The notes: generated by a model not told the origin, from the sequence alone. Positions 23,561-37,250 are shown, counted from the first letter of the stretch. The stretch is 64,000 bases of DNA from Siphonodentalium dalli (GCA_032622095.1 CP136064.1:217138205-217202204), one strand, 5' to 3'. Numbers and translations: made by a program.

Positions 23561-23959
23561 TAAATAAAAACACTTAAAACACAGAGCGATTACTGTTAAA
23601 TTAATCCCGCCGTGCACCCCCCATCACCAACTCGATGTAATTTTGGTACCATGTGTTGCGTTTTAAAAATAGGTCGCTTAATACAGTGGATTCGTAGAGA
23701 TGACGAAATATGGGTGCGACAGAGAAGATTGTTTGATCGAAAGCATTTGAATTACTTCACAAGACTCGCCTTGGTGCTTGCTAATAAATATTTGTCCCCT
23801 GAATGGAATAAAATTTAAACATGTTTGCTGGGTCTCTTAACTGTTAATCGGGCGTCGCTTGGCACGGTCGAAGTGCATAAAATAGCACCAACAGGGCCTT
23901 TTTTTGTCGGATTGTTCACTCGACTGTTGAAAAAGAACAAAAACGGTCGCTTACGATAA

Positions 23960-24400
23960 TGATAACAACACTGTGGCCGAGTCAGCCCTATATACAGGTC
24001 AATTTCGAATATGGGTTTGCTCCGCCCAGTTTTGTGAGAGTTATGTCCCTTTTTCGACTTGGAATCCTGTCAATTTCTGGTTTCCGGATGATAACTTCAG
24101 TTTGTGTGATCATGTCTGAACCAAATTTGGAATGTGCGTTTATCAGCCCAAAACACAGGTCAAGTTCGAATATGGGTTTGCTCTGCCAATTTTTGTGAGA
24201 GTTATTGCCCTTTTACGACTTAGAATCCTGTCAATTTCTGGTTTCCGGATGATAACTTTAGTTTGTGTGATCATATCTGAATCAAATTTGGTATATGAGT
24301 TTATCAACTCGAAATACAGATCAAGTTCGAATATGGGTACGATCCACCCATTTTGTCTGGTTGCTTCGGATTTAGGGTCCTTGTTATTTTTGTCAGAAAA
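23960..24400. repeat. Tandem array of about 165-bp units
   Basis: Units contain CAGGTCAAGTTCGAATATGG, GTGAGAGTTATG, CTGGTTTCCGGATGATAACT and GTGTGATCAT. Two to three copies are present. The same unit occurs at 31,690-31,850, 34,380-34,460, 43,090-43,440 and 54,540-54,840, so it is a widespread interspersed and tandem repeat. Confidence 0.75.
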
Positions 24401-24759
24401 GCTGATGCCCCCAATGAAGCCACTTTTTCGGGGCACACTGTGGCCGGACGGCCTTTTATTAAAATATTCACACCCATTAAAACCGCAATATACAGAAAGA
24501 ATATTATGATATAGACATCCTTTGTTCTTTTAACAATCATAAATATCGTGTAAGCAGTATGTAATTGTCAAGTTTGTACACTTTGTTACAAAATCCAAAA
24601 AGGTTACATGACCTGGCTTGTGTTTACATAACACAGCTTATAAACTTGGCAATAACATGTTATTTACGCGATATTTATGATTGGTTCAGAACAAAATATA
24701 TATGTCTATATTTTAATATTCTTTCTGTTTGTGGTGACTATTTTAAATTTAAGATACAG

Positions 24760-25195
24760 AATCCGATCAGATGGTCCCCATATCATCTAGGTACAACAAC
24801 AACATTTCTTCAAAATACGCTTTAATTATCAGAATCGAATAATTGCAACAAAATAATGCTAACCACTGTCAACTATGGTATCAAATTTCCCAAAACGGGT
24901 TATTTATCAACATTTTGTTCAACGAAATATGGCCGTATTATCACTTGAGTATCAAAAAATTTGGCCGTATTACCACTTGATTTTAGAGTTATACATCTTC
25001 ATCCACAATTTTTTCTGAGGCCGTCCGTTTGACGATGTTTTTCTGGGCCACAATAATTGCACATCTCGAGTACTAACAAACTTCAAAATTCGATATCTGA
25101 TCACTCTGAGCTTTGATGGGTGGCTTCCTCGACTCGTATGAAACATTTATTTTACCCCCGAAGCAAAATAAAATAGTAATTTAGTAGCGTTAAGT
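24760..25195. repeat. Inverted copy of the 12.3-12.7-kb element
   Basis: Landmarks CCACTTGATTTTAGAGTTA, ATCACTCTGAGCTTTGATGG and TTACCCCCGAAGC appear in the order expected for the TTAAAGGTACTC family, with the left end diverged. Confidence 0.6.
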
Positions 25196-25837
25196 TCAGA
25201 TAATGCATCTTTAACAGATTGTTTTTTGGCAAAATAGCCACGCAAGATACGTTACCATAACAATTAGATTATAAATCAGTGTAATCTGATAGCCAAGCGT
25301 GAAACAGTGTTACAATAAATTACCACAGTCAAGATCACACCTCCTACTTACCTGTAAACCGTGGACGCATGCTTTCTTAGTGGAGACCATGATTAGACAC
25401 GAAACAACTAGAATGTGTTCACCAACAGAAGGTGCAGACCATCAGAAAACTGACACGGCGAACAGTTCTAAAAACGAATTCGACTGAAAAAGAGGCTTAA
25501 GTGCTATGCTATCTTGGCGAAGATATCGTTTAGTCGTGAGTTTGTGCATTTGTTAAGTCAATGTTTGGTTGCATGTAATTTTGTTTTCATTTAATCGAAT
25601 GACAGCTCGAGGTAACGTATCTTGTTTGGGTGAACATGCCAGGATGACATTCACATATTTTAGCCTTCCAGTGGATCCAGGCCAACCCGGCCCACTTAAG
25701 TGCCCCATGTGTTTTTGTGAACTTGTGTATGCTCAAGTTTCAACTGAAGTGGGTTTCGTGAATATCCTGCTCATTTTATTTTTCAGTAATTATACATGGC
25801 CAGACTGGCACTTTTTTTTTTGAGAATGGCCCTATAA

Positions 25838-27451
25838 TATTACTAATATATGCTGTTATAAATGACATAAATAAATAACATGATGACTCAATTGCTCCTT
25901 CATAACAACATTTAATTAAGAAAGCTACTTCTAAAACCTCTCGTTATGGCTTCGACGGAACTTGTTGCATTATTTGCCAACGCTATTAAAAATCATGAAC
26001 AACAGTTCTAAAAGAAATACATCGAAATGTTAGATAAACCTACTATAGGGTGCGATATTTATTAAAAAGAAAAGAATGTAGACTCGGAACTGTCGCCAAA
26101 CGTTACATACGCCGTACATACGCCATTACATTCGTGTTAAACACAGTTATGTTTTTAAATAAAATTATTACAGGCTTACCTAATTTGTTTTTAATTAATG
26201 ATAATGTAGTCCATGTATTATTGAAACAAATGAGCTCCCCGGTGTTGCATTTATGTGTGTTTTAAAACGCTGTATGCATGTAACACGACACTATAGCTTC
26301 TTTCCGATATTTTCAAGCAAGATGGCCAGTTGTGTATAGAAGCATCTTGTAAAAATGACAGTCATTTGATAACAAAAACAAATAGAGCAACTTTGAAAAC
26401 AAAACAACTGTGATTTTTGGCCATTTCCGATAACAAACAAAGATCGATGATTACGCTGAATTAAAGTGCGTAACAAACGCCATTATATAACTTCAATATA
26501 GAATAGACTATCTAATATCGGAGCAGTGCTAATTTATAGCTCCCACCTTGATGAAATAACATGAAGCTGACCGGAGGTGTACATGTCGTAATTAATCTAT
26601 AATCTCTCTTTTGTCAAACAGTACACCCTCAGGCATCAAATTTAAAGTTGGCAAAAATAAATTTAGCGATCTACATATCCGTTTCCCATAACTTGGCTGA
26701 GTCACATTAAAGGTGTCAACAACTTTGCGACCGGATGCAAAGGATTATCAAATAGTGTTATTTTTTAATTCCAACGTGACATCTTATTTTGGCCATCATT
26801 AAGTACATGAAAGAAAAACGACGATTATGGAGTCAGTTACTTGTTGTCATGTGGCAACTCGTTCGATGAATGTTGCATGTACACAGCGCCAAGCACGTGC
26901 AATGTGTAAAATTTCTTGTCATTCTCTTGGAAAACTTTTGTTGATTCCCATTTACATATGTGTGCATTGTCGCAGCCATGTGGAGGAAGCTTTAGATTCT
27001 CAAACGGATTAACTTCGATTAAGTTAAACGTTCGCAGAAGATCATACAGGTTAGCATGGCATCTCCTTTCTATGCGACATGTATAGATGTAGGACCTACA
27101 AAAGGCTACATGTACGGAACTACTTGTTTAATTCTCTAAATATGCATGTTTAAAGTTTGAATAGCAGAAATTTGAAGTCAATATCACCGATAAAATGTTT
27201 GCGCACAAACATTAACAATACAATTGAGAGGCATGATACACGAAAGAGAGACACTTGATTATAATGAACTCCGCACACACATGTGTTTGTTTATACTCGT
27301 TGCTACATCCAACATGGCGCCCGCAGTGCATGCTGGGATTAGTGATATCACATGGAACCGCTCTATAGGTACCAGTACCACCAAAATGGGCGAATTAACA
27401 CCGTCGGTACTGGTATCGGTCTTGGGACCAGTTGACAACCCTGACTAATCA
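25838..27451. other. No gene seen
   Basis: AT-rich DNA with a few short frames (for example MASTELVALFANAIKNHEQQ at 25,946, stopped after 21 codons). No family could be recognised and no splice structure supports a gene. Confidence 0.35.
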
Positions 27452-28165
27452 TTAACCCTTTCAGGATGGGAGCTATGCTGGTGCGGCATTAAAGATCATG
27501 TGCCAGTGCATTCTCTTATATATGCATGTCTCCCATAGGGAACCTCACATATACAAGAGAATGCACTGGCTTACAAGGTCAAGGAAATATTGTTAGGCCA
27601 ATGTATTCTCTTATATATGCGAGGCTCCCTATAATGTTGCCCATCGATCCATATGTTGTGGTAAATTCCTGCCACAAAAACTTATACTTATATCTAAGAA
27701 ATGAGAACAGATGGGTGCGGGAGCAGTTGGGAGTCCACCTCTCAATTAAGACCACATTCCATTCCTTATATAAACTCATTTCATCATATACCATACAAGT
27801 AAGTACCCTGCATAAAGACCACCAGCCAAGCATGACTGTGACATCACTTTGTCATCCTCTATTCTACTTGCATACTGGTCAAATCCATTACAGACTACAG
27901 TTGCCCATATGCTAATCATACTCAATTAACCCTTCCATGACTGAGCTTCCTAAAATAACCCTGTGCAATGCATTCTCTTATATATGTGAGTCTCCCTTAG
28001 AAGTTAGGGTGCCTTACATATATGAGAGAATACATTTTTAAAGTATGGCCTAACAATATTCACTGTGACCTTGTAACCCTATGGGAGACTCACATATATA
28101 AGAGAATGCACTGGCACAGGATCTTTAATGCCGCACCAGGGAAGCTCCCGTCATGAAAGGGTTAA
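27452..28165. mobile_element. 714-bp piggyBac-like non-autonomous element
   Basis: Bounded by TTAA on both sides with inverted ends TTAACCCTTTCAGGATGGGA and the inverse at 28,143-28,165. TTAA target plus CCCTTT ends is the piggyBac signature. Each arm contains smaller hairpins built on CATTCTCTTATATATG. No transposase is present. Relatives are at 41,154 and 55,592. Confidence 0.8.
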
Positions 28166-29640
28166 TAACAAAAGGAGCCCAAGTGAAAAGCTTTCATAAA
28201 CCTAGCAGTTATTAATTGAAATGATCTGTAGTATACTTTGCTTTTTCGAAATATGTTTCAAATTTATTCTCAATGAAAGGAGAAATTGTCAGGAACTTTC
28301 ACTTTTGAAAATACTTGTACGTTTATATCCTACAATCATTATACACATGTGTATCTATCAAATGTGTATCTATTACTATAATATAATCGTGATGTACAAT
28401 GTACAATAGTGCATGCTTGTCTTTAATTTTTATTTTTATTATGGCTTGAGGTGCAGGTATATTCATTATATTGTGTGACTATGTTCATCTATATCATAAC
28501 AGTTTGTAACCACAGGTTGCAAACTACAGGTAGCCGTATTATAGTTTCCTAGCAGTACAGTAAAATCTAAATGAAAAAAAACTTATGGGTGTCACATGTT
28601 GAAATTTCTGTACGATTAGTTGAACGCTACATTCTTTAAGTGGGTATAGTGCCTTGATACTCATAATTATCAGCTTTATTCACTGAAATAAACGTAGAAT
28701 ACATGTACAATAGTGCATGCTTGTCTTCAATTTTTATTTTTATTATGTTTGAGGTGCAGGTATATTCATTATATTGTGTGACTATGTTCATCTATATCAT
28801 AACAGTTTGTAACCACAGGTTGCAAACTACAGGTAGCCGTAGTTTCCTAGTAATACATGTATGGTACATTCAATCCCATGCATTTGCCAGATAAAAAGTA
28901 GTCAAATTATTGTAACATGACATCACGATTATTTCCCAAAATACATTTACACTGTTTCTCCTGGTAGCTTTACTTTTTGATTCTTTGTACTGGTACCTGT
29001 CTTTACATACAGCCAATCTATTCAATGCATTTAATTGACCTCTGCCTTTAGTGCTCTACAAAGATATGGAAGTGTTGATGCTATGTTGTGGTGTAACTAA
29101 GAACTGGGAGTCACACCATTGTCTGCGTATTCTATTGACATTTTGTCCTCAGTTGTTCTCTGTTAAACATTGTTGCATTGATCAGTCATTCCCCACAGTG
29201 TAAAGGTACCGTACTTGGTATAGAATGCAAATACCAACAGGATCTTTGGTACTTGATGATTACCGGTAGTTGTTAAATCCCATTTTTTTTTTTTATGTCT
29301 CACTCCCTGGAGGTGATATATCGATCATTTACTTATGTGGTCACTATTATTACAATCGTTGTTTTCCCATTCCCTACCTAATGATAGTAATGTTAAAATT
29401 TGATAGGTAGGTCTAATTGTTTTGGACTTTCTTCATTTTCAACAAGAATTTCTTATAAAGAAAGCACTGAAGCAAACATATTTGAAGCACTCATTCCAAA
29501 TTTCTCCAAATTCTTTAGTCTGCCCCTGGGCTAGGTTGATTTATACCACTTTTAATATGACCATAGTCACCACATGCTAGCGTAATGAGCAAACCACAGC
29601 TAAACCTCATGCATAATGGTTTGTGACTTTAAAAAAAAAA
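28166..29640. repeat. Intergenic DNA with a 150-bp direct repeat
   Basis: 28,402-28,558 and 28,708-28,857 are near-identical direct repeats (start ACAATAGTGCATGCTTGTCT, end CTACAGGTAGCCGTA), 306 bp apart. The rest shows no gene. Confidence 0.6.
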
Positions 29641-29759
29641 ATATTCAGTTCATTGATACAGGTACGTACCGTATTCCGATCATATAAGATTCACATACAT
29701 GTACTGTAGGGCTTAATGTTGTGGGGTGATTAATGATTAATCACACTCCGTACACAAGG

Positions 29760-30260
29760 GTTCATCGAAAGAGAGGACATCGTAATGTCGTGTATAAATT
29801 AGGTCAAACGAAAATCCGGGCTATCTGAGAAATACAAAATTCATACCGGTAATGTAAACTAACTGGGTCCACCACCTTGCAGTTTTAAAAATCAATAAAA
29901 CATAAGAAACTGTTCATTTGGTACAAATTATTCAAAATGTTGTCGACAAGGGATCAGGGAGTATTTCACTAAATTTAACCATTATATTTCTTGACGCTGG
30001 GGGAGCTGTCCGCTTGAGATACTAGATGGAGAAGTTTACCCATTTCATCATGTTCCTTTCATCCATAAAAGGTCATATCGATTTCATCATCGAATCTCTA
30101 CGAACAATGTCGTCATGTAGTTTCCCCCATTGACTGCCGAATTCGCGTGAACCTGAAAGTGTCTTCTGCTTTGTTCATAATTATGTGTTCCTTTTCGATT
30201 GGAGAAAGTAGTAGAATATCGATGGATTATCAGATGCATATACTGGTACATGTTCATGCT
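29760..30260. repeat. Interspersed repeat C, second copy
   Basis: Shares the ordered blocks of 2,850-3,360, including AATAAAACATAAGAA and GACGCTGGGGGAGC, then GAATTCGCGTGAACCTG (GAATTCATATGAACCTG in the other copy). Confidence 0.55.
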
Positions 30261-30299
30261 ATGAACCAAGGTTCTGCAAGTTTACAATCTATATACTGT

Positions 30300-31900
30300 A
30301 TACTTGAGTCACAGATATAGAGTTACATGTAATTTTCAGAGCCAAAAGTTAAGGAACCTAAACGCAACTCTTCCATAGAAATAATCTACCTTCATACTTT
30401 CAGGCTATAGATCATATAAGGTTAGACTTGCTGTCAATTTGTCAAAGGTAGTCACATAAATCTGATACATTATCAAAGTGTGCCACTGTGGAGCTATGTC
30501 GTTTAGTCCTATTAGAGTGAATATATAGATAGGCCAACTCCAAAGTAGGCGGAATGTTTGTTAAAGCCTTGGATGACTGACTCTTAACAAGACTATGTTT
30601 GCCGGCACATTAAATAAAAAAGACCTGTCCTACCTATTACAGTGACATACCACTACATGATAGTATTTAGTACAGTATTTTTAGTGCAGCCAGTCGGACA
30701 AGTATTAAAGTAGGCATCTGTGTATTCAACTCGGATTATCATTTTAGCAAGTATGTGACAGGAGGACATGGCTATTTATATGTACAATGAAACCAGTTTG
30801 TGCTGAGGTTAAGCTTTTTAACATAAAAAAACTTTATATGTTATTTGATCACAAACAGAATATTTTGTGATAGTGCAGCATGGGTGTGGTAGATGATATT
30901 AGAGTGTGTATGTTGTGGTTTTACTTGAGAGCAGTAACAGTGGGGATGTGACCCATCCTAATGGCATCTTTGGCCGTCCTTCCATCCTTCCGACTGTCCA
31001 TCCTTCGGGTCATCCCATTATTGTCCCGCGAAGTATTATAGAAATGATCTTCATCCTTTCTTCCTTCCAACCTTCTGTCTGTCCGTTATTCAGGGTATCC
31101 ATCCTTCCTTCCGTCCATCCAGATTTGGGTACCTTAACTGTGAAATCAACTCCTCTTACAGTTCTGTGAAATCAACTCTTTGTTTGTATCTTATTTACCT
31201 AAAACTTCAGGTATTGTGTTGATGGAAAATTTACATCGGAAAGGTCTATTATTCAATTGGAGGGGTGAAACTAAGGTGATAAAAGCAGACGACAGATAAC
31301 TAAATGTGCAGAATGAGCCCTATTTTTTGTTGAACTTATTATCTGAACATTTCCGATGGGATAACTACTCATCAATGATGCTTTAGTGCAAAAAGTGTTA
31401 ACTGTGAAATCAACGCCGTTTGTGTCCCAGTAATACCTAAAATTTCAAGACATTGTTACTGACACATTGAAGATGTGCAACAGGTATTGTGTTGATGGAA
31501 AATGTTTTGAATTTTAGAGTTATTGTTCCTTTTTTGACTCAGAACATTTTGAGTGAAAGTTGTATCATATAATCAGTCTATACATCCGTCGGGACATCCA
31601 TTCATCTGTCTGTTTGTCTGTCCATCCAATACATTTTTGGTATCCAACAGATAACTCCAGTTTGGACTATCTTATTTGAACCAATGTTGGTCTCTGTATT
31701 TCACAGCAAAAAATACAGGTCAAGTTCGAATATGGGTTCCGTCCAATTATTTTTACATGAGTTACGGCCATTTTTCGACTTATAATTTGACCGTCCATTA
31801 ACATTTTTGGTTTCCGACCGATAACTCCAGCCATAAATTCATTTTCGTTATAATTATCATGTGTTTTACATCTTCTATAGAGCACATGGGCGTATTTTGA
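30300..31900. other. Intergenic, low-complexity CCATCCTTCC stretch
   Basis: No gene was seen. 30,955-31,125 and 31,585-31,630 are rich in CCATCC, CTTCC and GTCCGT, and 31,690-31,850 holds one copy of the GTCAAGTTCGAATATGGG unit. Confidence 0.4.
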
Positions 31901-31904
31901 AATA

Positions 31905-32878
31905 ATTTTGTTGCATATATTCTGTTGGAGTGTTAAACTTAAAGGAGATGGTTCCATAAATGACCAGATTTAGGGTGCAATCCCCCTTTAACTGAGCATT
32001 GCAGGCACATGGATAATACCATGCTTGGCGTTGCACTTGTCTTATTCTCTTGGCTTTACCATTATATAGAAAGTTCAGGGAAGAGACACCACATCTTCAA
32101 TCAGAAATTTTGTTAAACTCTTGACTATACTGTTCCTTGATTAAACACTGCACATAATATTTATTGTGTATTGAAGGGCAGACATCCTCTGTAGCTTTGT
32201 TTTATTACAAAATATTGATTTCTGTAGTGCAGAAATGAACGCTCACATTCCTACCTTTATTAACTTAGTATACAACTGTCAATCAAATCTGCCATATGAT
32301 GAAAATGAAATCGAGGTGGTCACACATGTAAACCTTGTGTGAGTTACATGCAGTACTACTAACTCATAGCCCACAAGGTTTACATGTATGACCCCCTGGT
32401 TTTAGCAGCTTTTGTAGATGAATTAATTAATCTCATTAGTGCATTGGTTCATCATTTTGCTTTTTCTATGTTCCGCTATGCTGTGTTTATATATGCATTA
32501 AGTTAATTCCTTCATAATTTGTTTCCTGGTTGATGTTCCTCATAATTGCTGATGAGTTGCATAGTTTGTTGTTTTAAAGGTGAAGGAATTGCAAATTGCA
32601 TTCCGAACATCCTGCCCGGCCTTCGGCCAGAAACAGCCAGTCTATTTTGTTGTTTTATTCCATGCCTGTGAGTCTAGCTATTAATAATACTTCAGTTCTG
32701 GCCAGAAGGATTGAACATACCAGCACTTCAAATTAATAGCCTCTTCGGTCCATGTGAAGTTAATATTACATGTATTAACTTCACATGGACTTAAAAGGCT
32801 ATTAAAAGGACTGTACCCTAAATCCGGCCATTTATGGGATCATCTCCTTTGATACTCAACAGAATATATGCAATTGTT
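31905..32878. mobile_element. 970-bp inverted-repeat element
   Basis: Left TTGCATATATTCTGTTGGAG plus AAAGGAGATGG pairs with the inverse at 32,840-32,873. Internal inverted blocks (ACATGTAAACCTTGTG at 32,322; CTTCACATGGAC at 32,745 and 32,783) add further hairpins. No coding region. Confidence 0.6.
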
Positions 32879-33119
32879 GAGATACCTAAGGTCGTGGGGC
32901 CAGGGGGTGATGGTGGAAGATACTGTGGGAGGGGAGGATATTGTTGTACACTGGTAGCTGTGTCATTACATGTGTACCTTTAAATACCACATTCTGATTT
33001 GAATCTGCTGTGGAATCTATTGTATGTGGAATCTATTGTATGATTGATCCAAGTTATCCAGTGTTGATAAAATGTATATCAAAGGATAAACAGGAAAAAT
33101 AAGTCTTCCAAATTATTAA

Positions 33120-33244
33120 ATTATGGGTAACTTTTCAGGATTTAGTCGGAAATATGACAACAAGCCATATTTCCGACTAAATCCTGAAAAGTTACCCATA
33201 ATTCTGCTGTGGTTAAGCAGTCGATTAATTACAGCATTACTGTA
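33120..33244. mobile_element. Partial copy of the CAGTAATGCCC MITE
   Basis: The central hairpin (GGTAACTTTTCAGGATTTAG and inverse) and the right end (CAGCATTACTGTA) are present; the left end is deleted. Confidence 0.8.
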
Positions 33245-33249
33245 TTTAT

Positions 33250-34680
33250 ATATGTAAATGAATATCTCCTGTTGGAAATTTCAGACCAAAAATAATTATA
33301 AAATGTTCTCAACTTTGTGTTGACATTTTTTTGTTTTTAGACCAAAAAAATGGAATAATTTTCTACTTTGGCCAAATTTTTTGACTGAAATGTCATCAGT
33401 TGCTAAATTTCCAAATGGAATTTTCTGTCTGAACATAGGAATTTTTATCTGATTGGGGGTGGGTGCAGTTGGAAGTTCTAATGTGGACACCCCAAATGGA
33501 TAACCTGATACCCTCTAGCCACAACCCTGCCCTTAATTATTACATTTATAGTACATACTAGTACATGTACATGTGTAAATGGACTGTGACTGGTTTATAG
33601 GACTGACCCCAGGCCTTGCATACATGCAATATATACATTCTCAATAGGATGGAAAACTGACAACAAGTGTGCAATTGTGTCTCCAGTCTATACCCATTAA
33701 TCAGATTTGACTAGGACAAACTACACACCTTTATGCTTCAGGTTTAAAATGTGGGTGGATTACATAACTGTGATTACTGCATACAGACCATGTCACAGCA
33801 TGGACAGATTTTCATTTGCTCATTACTGCCTTAAGCCATTAAATCTTTTATGTGGATGTGTACGAAATGGAGAATATAGGACTTAAAGATTACATGACAA
33901 ATATCAGTATAATATAGGCCATACCTGTAAATCACCAACATGCCCCCTGTGATGAGTAATGATAAGTCTAGTGTGTGTGGGGGGGGGGGGGGGGGGGGTG
34001 GACAAGGGGGTCCTACCAGCTCATGGACTATAAGTGTAGGTAATGATGGTCCTTGGGGAAACATACCTATGAGTTTTAAAGATATATTGTGTGCTTATTT
34101 GTTTTTAGTGAATAAAGGTGACAGGTGAGAACTTTAAATAGGCACCATTGAAAGAACGTAGCATTCTATATTCAATATACAATTTATAATATTATAATAT
34201 GCCGGTATGTATAATATATAATATATGTAATTTGGACCCAATTACCATTTATGCATTTTCAACAGAATTGTTTTGTTTAATGCCACATGGTTTGCTCTCC
34301 CAAAATACATCTAATAATATTCGCTTTTGAAAAAACAGTCGTATTATGTAAATGGGTTGTCCATCTGTCCGTTGTCCGTCTGTCGTCCGTCCGTCCTCTT
34401 CGGATGATAACTTGAGATTGAGTCAAGTGGTATACATATCAAGTTCAAATATGGGCGTATTATGCCACGCCCCGACGGCGTGCTCTTGTTCCCAGTATCA
34501 AAATGGGTTGATAAATACTTGAACTACCTTTCTACGAGCATCATATGTCCCAAAACAGAAGAATTGAAGTCATAAAAAAAATACAATTTTTAACAAAATG
34601 GTTGGGTAAAAAGAACAGTGATTTGCAAGGCATGGAACAAAAAATAACATTAATCTATTTCTGATCTACTATATATTTTA
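33250..34680. other. Intergenic DNA with homopolymer G
   Basis: No gene was seen. A run of about 22 G with one T is at 33,976-33,999. 34,360-34,460 holds GTCCGTCTGTCGTCCGTCCG and part of the CGAATATGGG-type repeat. Confidence 0.4.
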
Positions 34681-34684
34681 AGAC

Positions 34685-35512
34685 TTCCGTATATATATAT
34701 ATATATATATATACTAGAAGGTGACCCGAATTCGTCCGGGCTTTGACCTTGAATTGACCATTTTGAAGGTCAAGGTCAGGTTGGGTCAAACACCAACACC
34801 CCAAAAATGGTGGAAATCGGCCCAGCGGATACCGGGAAATCGGCCGGGCGGATACCGAGATACCCTATGCTATGCATCAAATTTCGTCCGTAAAAATCCG
34901 CCAGTTTAACCCGATTTGATTTCCACTCAAGTATATAAACGCGCCTCATATACACACGCTCATTAATTATCAAGTTTCAACGTAAAGATAAATTACCATC
35001 GGTGCCCGAGATATCGCCAAGACGTCTGAAACAGTCAAATGCATCGGCCGGTTAAGCGTTAACGTGATCTAACGTTATGACCTCTAATGACGTCATAGAA
35101 GTTACGCATTGTTTTTATCCTGATGGAAGATAGTACCACTTCTTCTTGATAATTGAGGCAGATAACTAAAACGGATACATACGCATTATATATCGTTGGA
35201 AAGAGGAAACACGAAAGATTCTCACAGTGTCATTATTATGACTGGCATTTTATTATTCGCGCTGTTTCGAATTGATTTGTAAGCACCGAACTCAAATGAA
35301 AGTCCCGTAACACAGCGTAAAAACAGATTTGACCGCGGCACGTGAAAAGTTAACCTCGGATCTGTAAATTGATAGGCCCATGCCACCCCCCCGGCCGAAA
35401 ATACCCCCACATACCAAGTTTCATCGAAATCGGCTCGGTCGTTTTCGAGTCCATCGCGATCACACAGACACACACACACACACACAAACAGATCTTCCAA
35501 AATATATAATAG
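34685..35512. repeat. Interspersed element, AT microsatellite to CA microsatellite
   Basis: Begins with (AT)n and ACTAGAAGGTGACCCGAATT, continues with TTGAAGGTCAAGGTCAGGTT and ends with ATCGGCTCGGTCGTTTTCGA, (CA)n and ATATATAATAG. The same start and end types frame other elements here (35,513; 36,430; 42,760). Confidence 0.55.
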
Positions 35513-37131
35513 ACTAGCAGGTTAGCCCGCCACTGGCGGGATTGGTCCCATGGCTTTGGTCGATCCATTAATTTTTGTTTTTCAAGGTAACCCCGTACAG
35601 GCACGCCGAAAAAAATATTCCCCGTCCAGAGTTGACAAATAATTATTTTGTTTCTATAAATTTTAAATTGCGGAAAAATTTACCCGATGAAATCCCCCCG
35701 TCCTAGGAACGACAGACAACGCATTCTTTGTTTTCCTTTTTTTTTAACCTGCCCGTACCCGTCCTAATGTCAAGGTCAGGTCGGGTGACAATTTAACCCG
35801 TCCATGACACTTCCGTAGACACCAAGTTTGAGCTCAATCGGTCCGAGTCTATAAAGGACACACACATATATATCATTTGTGGGCACCCGTTTGAAGGTGA
35901 AGATCACCTCGGGCGGAAAAACTTACCCGATAAAAATCTCCCCCGTTACTTGGAACTCCTAAGTACGAAATTAAGTACGAAATTTCGCCTCGAGACGGTC
36001 AATGGAGCCGTATTTATACTCGTCGTGTATATAGACGCTCAGTACGATAACATTGTATTGAACTGAAAACAAACGCTTCCCGTCGTGAAATCATCTCTCT
36101 GCATAATATTTCGAGGGATAAAATTGCATTGAATTGAAAACAAACGCCGGCTTCCCGTCGTGAAAATCTCTCTGCATAATATTTCGAGCTACAGGCTACA
36201 ATCTCTCTGCAGATGCTAATAATGTTGAATGGTAAACAAAACACTCTTTATAGCGATGCGTCAAAAACAAACGCTCATTAAATTATGACTTGATTAACCC
36301 CCGCCGTGCCTTTGCGGTGATTTGGGAGTGGATAAAGGTGCTCTGAGCTTCTCCAAAACGCGACCACGGCGGTGTCGGTGGGATTTTACACTTACATACG
36401 AAATTTGAGCTCAATCTGTACACGCGTTTTGGATTCTATGAAGTACCCACACACATATATACATATATATATACGGAGTTCTCAAAATATATAGTATAGA
36501 TATATGTGTGTGTATATATATTCTTTATAGACTCGAAAACGGCTCGACCGATTGAGCCCAAACTTGCTATCTAAGGGTAAAAAGCCAAGGGAAGTGTCAT
36601 CGCACCGCTCCTTCACCCTTCAACTGCCACCGTAATGGGGATTGATGGGTTAATCGCATGATAGTTAATGAGTGTTTGTATATGAGGCGTCGCTATTAAA
36701 GAGCGTTTATCTACTTTAGTGAAAATACGGCATTTGACCGTCTCGCTCGGAAACTGGGGATATCGAGACGAAATTTCGTACTTAGGGGTTCCAAGGGACG
36801 GGGGAGATTTTCGTCGGGTCAGTTTGTCCGCCCGAGGTGACCTTGACCTTGAAACAGGTACCCACAAATGACCTTGGGTGATATCTCGGTAGTCAGCGGT
36901 GACATCGATGTAAAATTTGTTATGTATGGTCAACTCGGGACGCGAAATATATTTGTCGGGTTATTTTGTCCACCCAACATGACCTTGACATGGGTACCCG
37001 CAAATGACCTTGGGGGATATTTCGGGCATCAGCGGTGGCAGCGACGTACGGGGTTACCTTGAAAAACAAAAATTAATGGATCGACCAAAGCCATGCGACC
37101 AATCCCGCCAGTGGCCGGCTAATCTGCTAGT
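35513..37131. mobile_element. 1.6-kb fold-back element with about 88-bp inverted ends
   Basis: ACTAGCAGGTTAGCCCGCCA at the left is matched in inverse at the right (CTAATCTGCTAGT). The inner parts 35,880-36,005 and 36,735-36,870 also pair (for example ACGAAATTTCGTACTTAGG). TGACCTTGACCTT blocks are shared with the 15.1-kb array. No transposase was seen. Confidence 0.7.
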
Positions 37132-37146
37132 ATTGTATAAATAAAG

Positions 37147-37250
37147 AGCTTTCCGATGTATGGCAACAATCCATATTTCCGACTAAATCCTGAATAATTA
37201 CCCATAATTCTGCTGTGGTTAAGGAGTTGATTACTTAGAGCATTACTGTA
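37147..37250. mobile_element. Right arm of a CAGTAATGCCC MITE
   Basis: Only the right arm is left: CATATTTCCGACTAAATCCT through ATTACCCATAATTCTGCTG to GCATTACTGTA. Confidence 0.8.

Larger units (their letters stand above)
21185..25837. mobile_element. Candidate 4.65-kb element with exact 17-bp inverted ends
   Basis: TTATAGGGCCATTCTCA at 21,185-21,201 is exactly inverted at 25,821-25,837, each followed inward by an A-rich stretch. The interior carries repeated CAAGATACGTTACC motifs near both ends and a nested 490-bp MITE (23,072-23,560). No transposase frame was found. The outer TATA on each side may be part of the target site. Confidence 0.5.

Noticed and set aside
25946-26011. Short MASTELVALFANAIKNHEQQ frame with an open continuation after the stop
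   Set aside because: It resembles the start of a capsid-type retrotransposon protein only vaguely, and nothing downstream supports it.
26827-27012. 61-codon Cys-rich frame
   Set aside because: The cysteine spacing fits no motif I know, and the surroundings show no exon structure.
27452-28165. Repeated CATTCTCTTATATATG blocks considered as a CRISPR-like array or promoter cluster
   Set aside because: They are inverted pairs inside a TTAA-flanked element, spacing is irregular, and the host is a eukaryote.
30906-31169. 87-codon frame over CCATCCTTCC sequence
   Set aside because: Low-complexity DNA gives open frames by composition.
33976-33999. Long G run (also 2,587-2,602 G and 3,614-3,630 C) as possible G-quadruplex sites
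   Set aside because: Single homopolymers in intergenic repeats are common and prone to length error; no further support.
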